64,000 bases of DNA from Acholoe squamosa (Eukaryota > Annelida > Polychaeta > Phyllodocida > Polynoidae). Shown here one piece after another: positions 1 to 14,100 of this stretch. Under the pieces are notes generated by a model. That model had not been told where the DNA came from, did not search any database, and was given only the letters and a program-made list of their open reading frames with translations. The stretch's first letter is position 1. Each line of letters starts with the position of its first letter. The position numbers were made by a program, and so were the translations under genes. The stretch spans positions 10,986,001-11,050,000 of the forward strand of contig OX439041.1 in NCBI GenBank assembly GCA_949317995.1. Direction: 5' to 3'.

Positions 1-353
1 GCGCTATTCTGTGTGAGCCGACAATTCAATGTGATTGAGGTGGGGCCCCTGCCCCCCCAATGATGATTTGCCTCCTACGCCTCTGCGGTCAATTTACTAG
101 CAGTCATAAAAAGATGACAATCATACCAAGCCCTATCCCAGTGGTCAGATATACATCATTAAAACATCTCGAAACGTTCAGAAAGGTGTGTGAAGAACAA
201 ATGCGCATTTGTACCAAAGCAACAAAAACATCTTACAAACTTCTGTTTATAACAGCTTTTAGAAAAATGTATCTGAACCTTAGATACATAACCGAGTCAC
301 AGAAGTAAAAGCAGGTATTGTTCAAAAGGTTAAATGTGTATACCCAATAGGTA

Positions 354-614
354 AACCCTTTAAGTGCCGCTGATGCATTAATTCATCATGCCCATTGTTC
401 GTCATGATGCTCCAATGAAGTGCTGGTGAGACTGCTTGCCAGCACTTCATTGGAGCAACATACCGACCCTCCGCAAGCTTATGTATATACCCCGTAGGGT
501 CGGCATGATGCTCCAAGGAAGTGCTGGCGAGCAGTCTCGCCAGCACTTCATTGGTGCATCATGACGACCAATGGGCACCATGCATTAATGCATCATCGGC
601 CCTTAAAGGGTTTT
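354..614. mobile_element. Compound palindromic element, copy 1
   Basis: The ends are AAACCCTTTAAGTGCCGCTG and its near complement CGGCCCTTAAAGGGTTTT. Inside are two hairpins of CAATGAAGTGCTGG(C/T)GAG with CTCGCCAGCACTTCATTG, linked by GCATCATGC words and CCGACCCTNCGG. The full-length form is about 260 bp. I class it as a non-autonomous DNA element from its inverted-repeat ends and copy number. Confidence 0.8.
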
Positions 615-734
615 AAGTCTGAGCCGTCACAATATGAAGCACCATAAAGGTTCATGTTATATTTGATCCCTTATGGTATACATTGAGCTCTTAATCTTCC
701 TTTTATTTCCACAATGTGTGTGATTTTAATCCTT

Positions 735-969
735 AACCCTCTAAGGACAGCAAAGTGCATTAACTAATGCATCATACCCATGGTTGTCATGATGCATGAA
801 TGCAGCCCTGGGGATTGACTCATTAATGCATCATGCCAACACGGCAGGGCTGGGACACTCCTGTAGAGTCAGCATGATGCACTATTGAAGTTCTGGTCAG
901 CCAGCACTTCATTGGTGCATCATGCTGACCACTAGGCATGATGCACTCCTGCACCAGCGGCCCTTAAAG
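735..969. mobile_element. Compound palindromic element, copy 2
   Basis: It starts TTAACCCTCTAAGG and ends GCGGCCCTTAAAG, with the AAGTTCTGG/CCAGCACTT stem and GCATCATGC words. Confidence 0.7.
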
Positions 970-2011
970 CATCAAGCGGATTACTCATTTATAAAGGCTT
1001 ACTATGTATGGCTAATATCATAGCCTTGGTCTTAACACAATAAGGGCTATAATGGTACCTAGATGTCTATGCCTCTTTACCATCAATGCAGTGAAAGTGA
1101 GTAACTCGCCAGCATGGCAACTGTATATCACGCCATCCTTTCAGCAGTATATCAGAAAATTTGTGAAATTACTGTAAGTCTTTGATTAAGTGAGTTAGAG
1201 TAGTAAATGGTTAACGCCATTTCAACAGCTAAGGTCATGAATATTCATGGCAAGAACTACATTACACAATTTCATGGAGGAATGTGTCGGCACCCATGGA
1301 TGTGTCTGTGCCCACACATGTGCACCACACATATCAGAGGGGATTGGAAAGAGTTATAGAACCCCGGTATAGAACCTTTTATGCGGGCTAGGGAGGCCCG
1401 ACTTAAAGTCTGTATTAGATGGATATATAGCTTATAAACATCAAATGGCAAGGGTCCATCCAGTCTTTCTGAGCTGAGTTTGGTGGGTGGGGCAGGGTGA
1501 AAATTATATTCTTTGAGTGTGGCGCGTTATCAACTTCTTCATCTATAAGGGTCCGTGTTAGCCTTTTATATACAGATACAGCGATAATGCCTCATGATGC
1601 TTCCATGAAGCCTGGGGGAATGTATCACCACCACTGCATCGGTGCATCATGCCGACCCAAGAGCATGATGCATAATGCCTATAAGTGGTCGCTAAAAGTT
1701 TAAAAGGCTAACAAGAGATTTATCATCCAAACCGAACTTGAAAATAGGATGTTGATGCACGCAGATGAAGCATACCACCCTCGTAGAAAAGGATATGGCG
1801 TTAATTTTGAGGAAGATGCCTTTCAGAGAGAAAAAAACTCTCATATAGGATAACAAATATTTACTCTGGCAGTGTGTGTGACATGTTGGGAGTTTACAAT
1901 ACATGAGCCTGGTAGGGGGACACTTTCATCCCATGTTTTAAACATACTGTGTGGAAGTTCTGCCAATCCCTCAATCTAACCAGGTCAACAGACATGAACA
2001 TGTGTGTTAAT

Positions 2012-2271
2012 AAACCTTTAAGGGCTGCTGATGCATCAATGCATCGTGCCCATTGGTCGTCATGATGCACCAATGAAGTGCTGGTGAGACTGCTCGCCAG
2101 CACTTCATTGGAGCATCATGCCGACCCTACAGGATTGATACATGTACTCCCGGAGTGTCTGCATGATGCCCCAATGTAGTGGTGTCGAGCAGTCTCGCCA
2201 GCACTTCATTGTTGTATCATGACGACCGAGGAGCATGATACATTAATGTATCAGCGGCCCTCAAAGGGTTA
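2012..2271. mobile_element. Compound palindromic element, copy 3 (full length)
   Basis: The ends are AAACCTTTAAGGGCTGCTG and CAGCGGCCCTCAAAGGGTT. Both internal AATGAAGTGCTGG-type stems are present. TTAA lies at or near both outer ends. Confidence 0.8.
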
Positions 2272-5200
2272 AAGAGTTTGAATCAGGATGTGTGTACTTG
2301 ATGAAACGATAAGTTCCCCTCTCACCACAATAGGATGGGATAGACCACATTGTCATTATTGGCTCCTCTAACAAGGTCACCAATTGGCCCCATTGCCAGG
2401 GTCACTGATAGAAAAGAACTAGTTCTCCTACCACACTTTAGTGCACGTGAAATCCTTTGGAGATTGGCCAAATTGAACAGATGTAATCCCACTTGGCAAA
2501 AAAAGTTACAGAGGTTTTTTTTAACGTTTGGAAACATTTAGAGAAATTTCAAATGTTTTTTTATGGAACATGGAAAAGCGTGCAGAAAGCGTTTTGACTA
2601 CTTAAAACAAACGTCAGTGGACACTGGTGGAGCTAAATTGTAAAATTGGTAACGTGGTAATCAATATGTCAATGTCCCAATGTTGGTTTTGTTAAATGGC
2701 TATGCCCCCATCAATTTTAAGAAATTGAAGTGGCACATCGTCAATTTTAAGAAAACCCAATTCTCTTAAATCGTTTCAAGGAAATGTGCATGTCTTATTC
2801 CACTGGTGTCGAAAAGGCCCAGGTTGTTATTTTTGGATGAGTGGTGTGGAGGGTAATTCAAAAGATCCGGCCATCACTACCCCTGCGATGGTAGCATAGG
2901 TAGAGCTTATAAGACCTAGTCAGTCTACCCTAAGTATTTTCGCGGTGGTAGCCCAGTCAGGCACAGCAAGTCCTGTTGATCATTCATTATTCTTTTTCCA
3001 GCCTCAACATCCACCAGTGCTGGTACCTAAAGAATTGCATGGTGGTTTCCCCTAAGTACAAGAGCACCTGTAGGGAACACTCCTCCTCTCAAGAGTGAAT
3101 GTGCCTGCTGTATACATATATATAGGGGGGGAGGATGTTTGCCGCGGGTCCTTGAGGGCTGTTAAGTCTACTCATGCATTAAGTGCACTGTAACGTAGCT
3201 AATATCTAGGGAAGGAGAACGCTTGTGTAATCCCTGTTGTGAAAAGGAGAGTTTCCACAGCTATTTATTTATGTTGGCCCTCTTGTCACTGCGCACAGTG
3301 TGTTCAGCTTGTGATAGTGTACGCAGGGCTGAGGCTACCACCAGAAAATACATAGGGATGTCTGTGTTAATGCAAGGCAGTCACGGCTTACCACCACTAT
3401 TATCAATAAGGCAGAAAAACTCCTATCATCATTGGGGTACTGATGGTAGGGAATTAGCCTCCTGGACCAATCTCAGAGCAATGTATCGATTTTGGCAACA
3501 TTTGAGAGAATTGACCATAAAATGAACATAGATGCTCTTGTAAGGTTACTGAGTATGTGTAAACATTGTGGTACACTAGCTGGGAGTTATGATCCAAGGA
3601 CAATGTTAAATGACCCTGAAATTCCCATATCCAAATTTATATGCGCAATATATATTACATACTCTATAACTTTGCGTCTTAATTTCATGTGAAGAACATG
3701 CTTTACTATAGATTTGTATGGTAAGAACCACCTTTCAAAGGGGCATGCCGAAACTGGAGCTTATTTTGCATGGCCCTAATCTCCTCTCTGAAGTCATCAA
3801 AATGACCTCAAACCCATTACCAAAAAGTGATTTTTGGGTTATTTTCTGCACAAGTAACTTGAAATGAATAGAGAAATGCACTTTAAAGTCTCTCCACTCA
3901 TAGCCGCGGTTTCTTCACGAGTTCTGCCTCGTTTAGAACAGCAAGAACCCCACTTGTGAAGAAACTGGTCATTTCGACACTTAATCATGCAACGCTGTCT
4001 ATAGAACTTTAGACCCAGTGGATCCACCATTTTGAAATTTGCTGGTTCTTCTACAAGTTGCAAAACACACTGTTAAGACATATCATGCGTATGATGGGCA
4101 TCTTGTCCCTGGAAAACAACCATTTTCAGGAACAAGCTGGCTCCATCTTATCAGCTCTTATCAGTGCATGTCACCAGAAACCAGCTCCAGTTTAGCTTAA
4201 GCGGGGGATCCACTACTGCATTTCCCCATGCGGATGTTGACATATGAGAGACCGTCCAACAGCTGTTGCAGATTTAAAACTTGTGGATATTTGCAAATGT
4301 TGCTGGTGCTTTGTCACAGCAGGGGATCTGCTGCTGTGACTTTCTTTGCAAATTTGTATCGGTGACAAAAAATGCAGCCTTTGTTGCGGATTAGTAGTGG
4401 ATCCAAGCCTTTAGCCCACTTTTAGGCTTATAAGCTAGTGCAGCATTCAACATATGATTTTACTATCAAATTAAATTTGCTATGGATCACTTTTATTCTC
4501 AGAATGATCTAAACACCTTATTGAACTAAACACATTTCACTGTAAACACTTTTGAATTTTTAAACATTTAAGCAAAGGTTTAAAGTGTTTTGCCCAAAAA
4601 GGTATTTCAAAAAGTGTCACATTAAAGTGTTTAAAATAGGGCTAAAAGTGTTAAAAACTAAACATATTTTTTAGTGTGTAGGTATCTGTGAGATTCTGTG
4701 GAAAGTTCAGGGTTCATCTTTACAAATGTATGTCTATAGTTAACTTGGTTTATATATTATGTAGGCCCTATACATGTGTGTATGTAGGTTTTGAGGTTGG
4801 TGGGGATGCTGAGAGCCTGCAGCATGGGAAAAGTTGCAAACAGTGCCTCTGTAAACACTTCAGAGTCAAATCCCACACCTAGATATGGCTATACTTATGG
4901 ATTGCCTTTTTCACCTTTTTTGGTGTTTTCTTCACCGTAAAGTTTACTTCGGTGAATAAGAAACTAGAAAGTACGTACACAGTAATGTCCTGTTTACGTG
5001 TCCAGGTACTTTTAATGTCAACCAGGATAATATGAAGAAGTTCTAGGTTTAATCATCGTGGACTTTTTTAATACCAATAAAGCACCTTCTATCTACCCAT
5101 TATAAATAATTAGATTATACAACAATCAACATACTGTGTTGTCCAACCTATAAGCCAGACCTTATAGGACTTTTATTAACTCAGGATGGCCCTTAAATGC

Positions 5201-5335
5201 AAGGTATTTACATTATATTACAGTAATAAAGTGGTAAATATCCCCCAGCTGTGCCTTATAAGGTATGTCATTTATAAACCAACGGTGTGCCTTATATGTG
5301 AGGTGCGCCTTCAATGTGAGGGACTATGGTAATAT

Positions 5336-5541
5336 ACACTGTAAGAATGACTGTTGAATCTACCAGGGATCCTAGACTGAACAGTGAACCAACGTAATTG
5401 TATTGCAGTCAACCAGTGTAGAGAAGACCCAGGTGGCAGCACCGTGGCACACAAATGTACAAGGAATCTCTGTGAAAATATAGATCTCTTGAATCTTTGG
5501 GACGAGATTCCTTTGTTTTTTCAAGGACTTTTCTTTACAGA
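5336..5541. mobile_element. CACTGTAAAA-type element, reverse orientation
   Basis: CACTGTAAGAATGACTGTTG, GAATCTACCAGGGATCCTAG and AAGGAATCTCTGTGAAAATA follow in the same order as the reverse complement of 26983-27194. Confidence 0.7.
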
Positions 5542-6455
5542 ATAGCTAATTAAGGATCTGGCCTCCACACAGAGCAATGCTGTATATCTATACATGCAGT
5601 GAATGTCAAATTTACTTGCTAGAAGGTCTGTAATATCCTGAGTCATCATAGTCTAGTGCCAGTTTACACCCAACTAGTGTTTGTTAATCTCATCACATTT
5701 TCTTGACACAACTTTAAAATACAATTGCCTGAAATAATTCATGTTTTATTCTGCCATTTAGTACATTTAAGATATCATGTTGACAGCAATTTTTTTTTTT
5801 CAAGTTGACACTTTACAGGGGAAATTATCATGTTTGACAGCAATATTTTGTTTAAACTTCATCTTGGTGGTTGTAAGAAAATCATGCTGATTTTGAAGTG
5901 CATGTTTTTGTGGTGTGGCCCTTCACGGCTTCCATACTATACAGCTTTTCATTCACAGTGGGGGGGGGGGGGGCAGAGCAGCTAAAATAGTGTGGTGGAT
6001 GGGTCTGTAAATTCTGGTTATTTTTGAAATTATTCGAGACTTACCTGTAAGTTGAGGTATAATTAAGATTATACCGAGGGAACCTGTCTTCCTCTTCCTG
6101 GGTCGTGGCCTGAGCCTGACCTTGCATCATCTCGTAGGTTTCCGGAAACGCTTAGGTTTCCGAGGGATAATTTCTAGATAATCAGTATTTCATAAGTTAA
6201 CCCTTCAAGGAACATTGCGGTGAGATTATCTATAAATGCATGAATGCAACATTGCCATTTATAGTTGCCAGGGCTTCATTCAGGTATCACGATGACCAAT
6301 TAGTATGATGCATTAATGATTAATGGCTCTTGGACATGTTGAACTTGTGCCCGATAGACCAACCCCAGGGGCGGATCCCCGGGTAAATTGACCCCCCCCC
6401 CTTCTGTGTACCATACTGATCCAGGTGTGGTTGATTGGTTGAAGATGGCAAGTCA

Positions 6456-6560
6456 AGGGTATCTAGCTCAGTTGATAGAGCATAGGCTTTGTAGTTGCAT
6501 CATACATCAAATACAGTGCAAGAAGAATAGTACTTCAAATTCTTCACAAGAGTATCATGA
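6456..6560 (+). mobile_element. tRNA-like sequence, likely SINE head
   Basis: TATCTAGCTCAGTTGATAGAG resembles the tRNA A box (promoter for RNA polymerase III), with a poor B-box-like CTTCAAATTC about 55 bases on. A complete tRNA cannot be folded, so this is at best a tRNA-derived SINE. Confidence 0.35.
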
Positions 6561-6695
6561 TAAAACCTAAAGAATCATTAACTTGAGGCCAATAACCCTT
6601 TAAAGCCAACAAGATTTCTCCAGAATCCCACTGGTAACAGAGCTGTAAGGAGGGTGTAGGATTTGTCGTCAGCATCATAGATTGCAGTAAAATAA

Positions 6696-6842
6696 ACCCG
6701 GATGGCAATTCACAAAATCAAAGAGAGTGAAAATTCATGAAGAGAGTGAAAAGATTTTCTCTCCCTTAGAGTCTCGACATGTATGCCTGAGAATACTCCC
6801 TACAAATCTTCAGAAAAGCTGGTGTAATTCATAAAACTCATT
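6696..6842. repeat. Interspersed repeat, GAGAGTGAAAATTCA type
   Basis: Similar to 36783-36908 in SLC13 intron 12 (GAGAGTGAAA, CTCCCTTNGAGNCT, CATGNATGC, GTAATTCATAAA in the same order). Confidence 0.65.
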
Positions 6843-7039
6843 TCCTCCCGGACCAAGCAATGGCGGACCCACTAGGCATCAGTACTAAGCCCTATATCAA
6901 AGATTTCTATATATATACTAACCCATGTACTATTTTTACTTCCTCCCAGGTGACCAACCAGTGTGACCTGACCAGCAGTGACCTTTGACCCCTACCTGTA
7001 TCAACTGGAGCGTGACCATACTGCACCTACAGGAGCATC

Positions 7040-7252
7040 ATGAAGTCACAGGGCAGGTACAGTGTCAATGGTGCAGCTGCTGCAGCTACTGGAGGAGCAG
7101 CAGGACTCATGGCTGCTGAGGACGGCCTGCAGGATGAGGAGAAGCCACAGGAGAAATCAGTGTTTAAGCAGATCTTGTCACTATGGAGGACCTGGGTGGT
7201 GATATTTGTACCCATCATACTGCTACCCATACCACTTACCTATACAGAGAGG
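7040..7252 (+). CDS. SLC13: SLC13 coding exon 1 (residues 1-71)
   Basis: Start ATG opens a cytoplasmic Ala/Gly- and Glu-rich N terminus of about 45 residues, followed by the first membrane segment around [17 protein letters not shown]. The exon ends AGG before GTGAGT, phase 0. A good acceptor (pyrimidine tract and CAG ending at 6949) just upstream suggests this exon begins at 6950 with about 90 nt of 5' UTR and that the promoter lies further left, not identified. Confidence 0.85.
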
Positions 7253-8110
7253 GTGAGTACATTTTAGCTGATGCAAACTGTTTTGAAGAAGGCTGATGCA
7301 TTAATGCATCATGGCGATGCTAAAGGGTTGATACACTCCTGGAGGGTCGATATGATGCTCCAATGAAGCAAGCAGTCTCGCCAGAACTTCATTGGAGCAT
7401 GCATCATGCTGACCAATGGGCATGGATCACTCTTTTATGTCAAGGTGAATATCGAAGTCCCATTGACAATGCACTAGAACCTCCTATTGCACCCCTCCGT
7501 TGAATAACCAGCACCAAATCCGCACGATTACGTCATAGGTCCATCGCACATGCGCAACCTTTTTGAAACATAAACATTCAAGATGGCGGTAGTCAGCATT
7601 TTCGCATTGATGACAGGTGAATTTGGGTTTATTTTGTAAGAAATTGAATATCTATGGCTGGAAACACCTTGACATAAATGTAAAGGTGGACTCTGATAAG
7701 TTTTTGCCTCCTAGTTTCTTCATGAGGGTGTCCTGCTCGCTCCGCACTCAGCCTAACGGCCTCATGCGAAGCGGGCAGGACACCCTCGTGAAGAAACTGT
7801 CGTCAAAAACTTATCATCGTTCACCTTTACCATTGTATCAGCGGTCCTTAAAGGAGTCTGTTTAAACAGATCATTGACGACCATACAGGGTTGTTACACT
7901 CCCCGGAGGTCGGCATGATGCACCAATGAAGTGCTGGCAAGCAATCCTGCCAGCACTTCATTGGTGCATCATGAGACATTAGGCGAAACTGCACTGGCGG
8001 GTCATGCCTTAAGACAGCATTGACCCTGCAAGGACAGGAGTTTTATGTCCCTATAGGGGTTTAAGGGTTGCACGAAAGGTGTCTAAGGTACAAAAATAAC
8101 TAGAGTTGTA

Positions 8111-8172
<62 letters not shown>

Positions 8173-11100
8173 AGAACTGTTTTTAGGTGCAAGTGTATGT
8201 TCCTCAAGGGATTGTGATCATTGAACTCTGGATTGTCAATAGAAAATTCAGGCATCTTCTAGGTGAATTGGCATCCTATAAGAATAAACCTAGGTTCATG
8301 GGTTTCCTCTAGCCAAACTATTAAAACATTAACACATTACAAACATCTATAAGACAGAAAGTGTGAGTACCACATAATCCATGTTACTTGCAATGTTTTT
8401 TTTCGGAAAGTTACTCTTTTTAGTAAGACACTATATGACTGAACACAGCCACTACGATCTGAAACCCTCAAAATTAGAGTGGGCTAACATAGGTAATGTG
8501 CTACGCCTGCTCTGTGCGATCAAAACTTAAAGCAGTAATTGCATAGCGTCTGGTACTGGTAGGGCAGTCTACCAGTGCAATCATTTGTCACCACTATCTA
8601 ATGCAGGGATGTAATGGCATATTATAAAAGGTGAGGGATCCCACTATGGTATGAATCTTGAGAAATGCCTTACTGGGAGTCATAGACAAATAAACCTTAC
8701 CGGGGCCATGCATAAACAGAGTCTTCAATGCTTTCACATTTAGTCTGACCAGTTTAACCATCCATAACGTACTAGGAAGTGACCCATTGATCACATGATC
8801 ATGCACACGCTGACCTTTTTCAGGTTGAGGCCAGACTATGCTAAATCCGCCATTTAAATGTCTAAACCCTAAAGCTAACACCCATTATAGGTAGAACCCA
8901 AGGTATGTTTACTTGTACCAGCCCAACCCAGACACCCACACACAGACCTACATACACAGCCCCATATAGCAATACTCAGGTAGAGCTTTAACCCTTTAAC
9001 TGCCACTTATAAAGGAGCAGAGCAGGTTTGGGTGCAACTGTGCAGGTAAATGTCTGTGTTCAAGGGACCTTTTTGCGTATATGCTGCAGAAAACAAGTCT
9101 TGTGTATCCCAAAAGTCAGAGCAAAATATAAAGATAGAAGCATTTGCCATGCAGTATCCCCTCATAACACATGCCAGACAAAAGCATGGGCTGGAGAAGT
9201 AGCATTTTATACAAAAATGTCTTTATCAGTCTCAGGATTATACTATTTGAAGACCTGAAAAATATAAACAGTTCCATGGAGCTTTTTTTTTCTACTAATT
9301 TTCATCATGAAATGATGATGTGACATGATGATTCATTGACAACCATATAGAAATGACCTCGGATTCCTTATAAGTCCTATTCTGATGCACTATCGAGCAA
9401 TTTAGATGTAAATAGCAACAAAACTGTTGTTGGCATCAAGGACTAGTATCACGAGATGTGCCTACCATATTCGTTCTAATAAGCGCAAATGTGCGGAAAA
9501 TCACTTTTTGAATGCTCAAAACCTTCTTAGAGGAATTAATTCTAATAAGCGCACCATCTAAAGCCTAAAATCGTTGTTTTGGCCATTAAAATCTCAATAA
9601 GGAGGGGTTATTAGAGTATGTGCGCTTATTAGAATGAATACGGTAATTCTTCTCACAGTTATTGTATTGCATAGTTATTTCACATGCCTTTAAAAGCTCT
9701 GCTGTAAATCAGTGTATTTGGGAAGTTACAAACATCACACATGTCTCCCATAGTGTAACAAGTGACCATAGAGGTAGGAAAATACAACATTTATATACTT
9801 GATGGGTTACTCTAGTGCACTATTTCAGAAAAAAAAAGATGGTTAGCATATTTTTTCACGAGATATATAGGGCCAAAATTTGAAAAACAGCTAATTTTTT
9901 AAACTAATGATTTTAGACTATGTACTTTAGTGGTAAACTGCATGTGCACACTACATGAGTGTAAAATATCTTCCCTGGCCTGAAAGCCATTTGCAGCTAA
10001 TATTGTGTAAATCAGATCAGTTTTGGCTAAACTATAGCAATCCTTAGTGGAAATTCAGAAAAAAAGCTAGGTTCTAGGTTCCCAATTTGCCGGTGGGCTA
10101 CTCAGAGGGCTACATTCATGTATCATGCTGAACAATGACCATTAGCCCTCAAATGGTTTAAGGGTAGAATGGCTAAGCCCCGGGGGAATGTCAATATTGT
10201 GGTATGGAGGTAAGACCTACTACATGAGGTGCCTGTATGTACTGGTATTGATCTTAAACCAAATATACAAAAATAACTATGGATAGATTGACTCATGCTA
10301 CCGGAAAGGTAGATTCCTCCGCCATATAGGATTTGTAACCTTATTTGCCGGAAAGAGAAACACTTGAGTGTAATTTTCATAACCATTTTCTAATACCCCC
10401 CCCACTGGTTAGCCTATTATAGAAAATATCCTAGAATAAATTAGAGATAATTATACATAAAAGTCCAGGTGAACGACTCATGGTCACTTTACCCTAGAGC
10501 ATAATGCCCATGCATTGGTCGTCATGATGCATCGAAGAATATACTGAAGGAACATCATCATACATAATGATGCCCCTCCAGTATATTGCTGTTATCAGCT
10601 GATTTACCAGCTTACATTAACTTTTAAAGCTTTAGGGAGTGGTCATTATTTATCAACAGGGGGGTTGGTGGGTTTGAGGGGGGCCTAAAATTTTCAGACC
10701 CCTCCCGAGGGGGGGCTAAAAAAATGTTGACCCCTCTTGAGGGGGGGCTAAAAATATTCACCCTCCTTTTAGCAAAAAAACCCGTGCACTACTATAGATC
10801 AAAGAGGGGCGCGAAAACTATCCGCGCCTCCGGCGTGAGGGGGGGGGCGCAAAAAATTTCGACTGCCGTCGAGGGGGGGGGCATAAAAAATTTCTGCGCT
10901 TCCGCGTGAAAACCCACCACCAACCCCCTGTTGATAAATAATGACCACTCCCTTATAAGGACCATATTTACAGTGATAACAGTGGTTATTGGCATCTTGA
11001 CCTAGACAATAAGTAAACAAGAGAGTAATATCAGTAAGATAGATAACCCACTATAAGCCACAGCACATACTCAAAGACCCAGTACACACAGATAGGTATG

Positions 11101-14100
11101 CCCTCATAGTGTGACCTTGTCACAAAGGTCACAGTTTAGAGGTGATCACAAGGACACCACAGTAAATTAATTTTCATGAGTGTGACTAAAATCTGACATG
11201 TTAGCCCAAGCCACACTATAGCCAGGGCTCCACTAGCGGGACAGCCCTAACAGCATTCCTTGTGACACACAGTTTCTCTTGTTCTGTATGTGTTTATTTA
11301 CAACTGGTTTTGAGAAGACACACAGAAAGGATATCCAATGCACTATATAACATAAACATTAACAGATAAAAGTAAGGAAAACCTGGTAACGCTGCCGAGG
11401 CCCAGCTCCATGGACACACATCACAGCCCTGATCACGCAGTGCCACTGATGAATTCTTGCCCTTAACGCATTACTGTTTGAGCTTCATGGAGATGATGGC
11501 CATCAGGGCACTGGTACAGGCACCTGATGACGGCTAGCCTCGTTTTGAGTCCAGGCAGCCATCGGCCACCAGTGAGCAGCGATAGTTGAATCTAAAAGAT
11601 TAGGGCTTAATTGTGAACCGAGATGACAGACTTCAAGATCTAAAAAGCCATGGATCCTGAGGATACTGTCCCTCTGCCGTTCATTAGTGACTGACGGCTG
11701 CCAGTTTATTTTGTTTACTTTGTCAGTTTTATCAGTGGATATCATGGCCCAGAAGCTCAAACAGTGATGAAAGTCCCCATAGCATTAAGGCCAAGAACCC
11801 GTCAGTGCTACATGCTCCAGGGCTTTTCCAAAATATTCATAGGGGACCACCGCTAGTGCAGCTTGGGCATCAGTGTCACTTGTGTTTGATAAATGCCACA
11901 TTCTTTTAAAGCTTGTGTTCTATTTGTTTTTGTATACATTCTACTCTGAGGAGGCAAGCACAAGGATACCCCAATGGACTATATGATGTAATATCACAGA
12001 CTGCAAGTGGAATTTAAAAAAAAAACTAATTTAGTCTATTAATGGAAATTTCACTTTCAGTGACCTTCTCAAACCCAAAGTATAACCCCATTGAGCACAT
12101 GGCCCATCTCCAGTTTCTCCACCCCTTCCCCTGTGTCTGCAAATAAGGCCATGTACCATCTGCCTATGGTTTTAACATCACACCCAAGGACCATAACATC
12201 AGGTCCATATTACTGTTAGTAAGAAATGTTTTGGTTGGTTCATAAGATTGTAACAATATGTTGTTTGCCCAAAGGCTGTCACCTAGAAACCCAGGAGGCC
12301 AATTCTTAACCCACTACAACTGCTCACCTTCAAGTCGTAGTGAGGGCCCTTAATCTAGTGACATTTTAGTATTGGTCATGTAGTTCCGGCAGCACTATGA
12401 CTGCCTACTAAATGCTATACCGAATACCGTATTGGCCTGTATAACCACAGGGTATTTGAATAAGTGCCAGTCTTGAATAAGCGCCAGCGGTACAGGGGTA
12501 TTGAAATTTGAAAATGCACTATAAATTAAGTCTTGAAAAGCACCCGGTCTTGAAAAAGGGCCGGGGTTAAACCCTAGTTAAAATTAATGAGCGCCCGGCG
12601 CTTATACAGGACAATACAGTAAGGGCTGGGGGTGCCAAGGTATTGAAATAAATGAGCGCCCGGGGCTTTAACCCTGTAAGAGTCACTGATGCATTAATGC
12701 ATCATGCCCATTGGTTGTCATGATGCACCGATGAAGTGCTGGTGAGACTGCTCGCCAGCACTTCATCAGAGCATCATGCCGACCCTCCGGGGGTTTGTGT
12801 ATCATCCCCATAGGGTTGGAATGATGCATGAATATAGCCCAGGCGAGTTACCCACCAGGGCTGCATTCATGCATCATGACGACCAATGAGTATGATGTAT
12901 TAATACATTAGCGACAATTACAGGGTAAAATGGGCCACTAAGGCACCAATTCTATATATAGATACTAGATGAAATCATAAAGCATGGGAGTTAAGCTATC
13001 AGGAACAAGTTCCCTTCCAAAAGATCGGTATAGGTTTGCCCCCAAAGTCAGGGTGTGGCTAACACAAAAGTGTGGCAAATGGGTGAGGCTTTACGGCAGT
13101 GTGTGTACCTTCTCCAAAGGTTTTCGTAGAGTATTAGTTTTTTGCGGAATATTTACAGAGTCTTATAGCATGGCATACTCCGATGGTCTGGGCTCAAAAA
13201 TCGATCTTCACAAAAATGATCCAGGATGCTCACATAGACGATACCTTCCTAATGTAGCTACTCTGTATTTACTCTCATTCTCCATACTTTCACTTCTATT
13301 TGAAGGAATCATTAGATTTTCTAATTTTGGAGTGATTGCCATAATTCCATCAATTGGAAAAACACTATAAAATGCCAAGAGCTAGACCCATGGTATCCCA
13401 GTTTTTGGCTTCCATTGATTATAGGTTAGATGGTACAGTTATACGAGACAGGCACTTGAGAAAATTGCACTATGCCTCCTCTTTGAGCTAGAAACCTTGT
13501 TTCAAATCTTGTACAACCTTGACCAAAGCCATGAGTATGAACGACCTGCCCAGGGCAATATAAACCTGTGTCCTACCCCTGGGGCACGTAGCGTCTTCAT
13601 GACCTTGTTATACACAGAAGGTCATGAGGATCTAGGTCAAGGTGCAGTCTCTTGACTCAGTGCAGAATGTAAACTATTGAGGGACAACATGGGTTTTATA
13701 CCTTTAAGGCCGCTGATGCATTGATGCATCATGATGAGTGAGCATGATGCATTGATGCATCATGCTCACTCATCGTGATGCATCAATGCACACTGTAAAA
13801 AAAAAGTGTCGTTGAAATAATGACGGAATCCTTGTCCCAAAGTTGCTAGAGATCCGCCGTTATTTTTGCACAGAGATTTTGTGTACCACTGTACTTCCAC
13901 CCGGGGCTTCTTGTAAGAACTACACTGGTTCGTTGCAATACATAGATAGAACTAAACGACCGTGGTGTACGAGGTGGCCGATCCACCACGAGGGAGTTGT
14001 CTCCCCCGAGGGCGTTAGCTCTCGAGGGGTGGATCGGCCACCGAGGACACCAGGGGAGTTTAGTTCTATATTTATTTTATGTTTTTAGAGTCTTTAATTT

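Larger units (their letters stand above)
1..6949. other. Intergenic region upstream of the SLC13 gene; no gene recognised
   Basis: No open frame here shows a recognisable domain or exon structure. The region holds compound GCATCATGC palindromic elements (near 354-614, 735-969, 1580-1697, 2012-2271, 6200-6333), a short foldback at 4205-4404, an old inverted-repeat element at 5336-5541, a G-tract at 5961-5973 and a tRNA-like SINE head near 6460. The SLC13 promoter and any non-coding first exon should lie here but I cannot place them. Confidence 0.5.

Noticed and set aside
3223-3525. 100-codon frame with Cys-rich start
   Set aside because: No family resemblance, no splice partner, no compositional support.
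7027-7230. Minus-strand open frame opposite SLC13 exon 1
   Set aside because: It is a shadow of the Ala-rich coding exon; no splice context or domain.
10724-11020. Arg/Gly/Pro-rich frames on both strands
   Set aside because: They lie in the G/C-tract foldback element and differ between copies of the element.
12984-13370. 128-codon frame inside SLC13 intron 1
   Set aside because: No domain recognised, phase does not join exons 1 and 2, and the conserved family alignment has no gap there.
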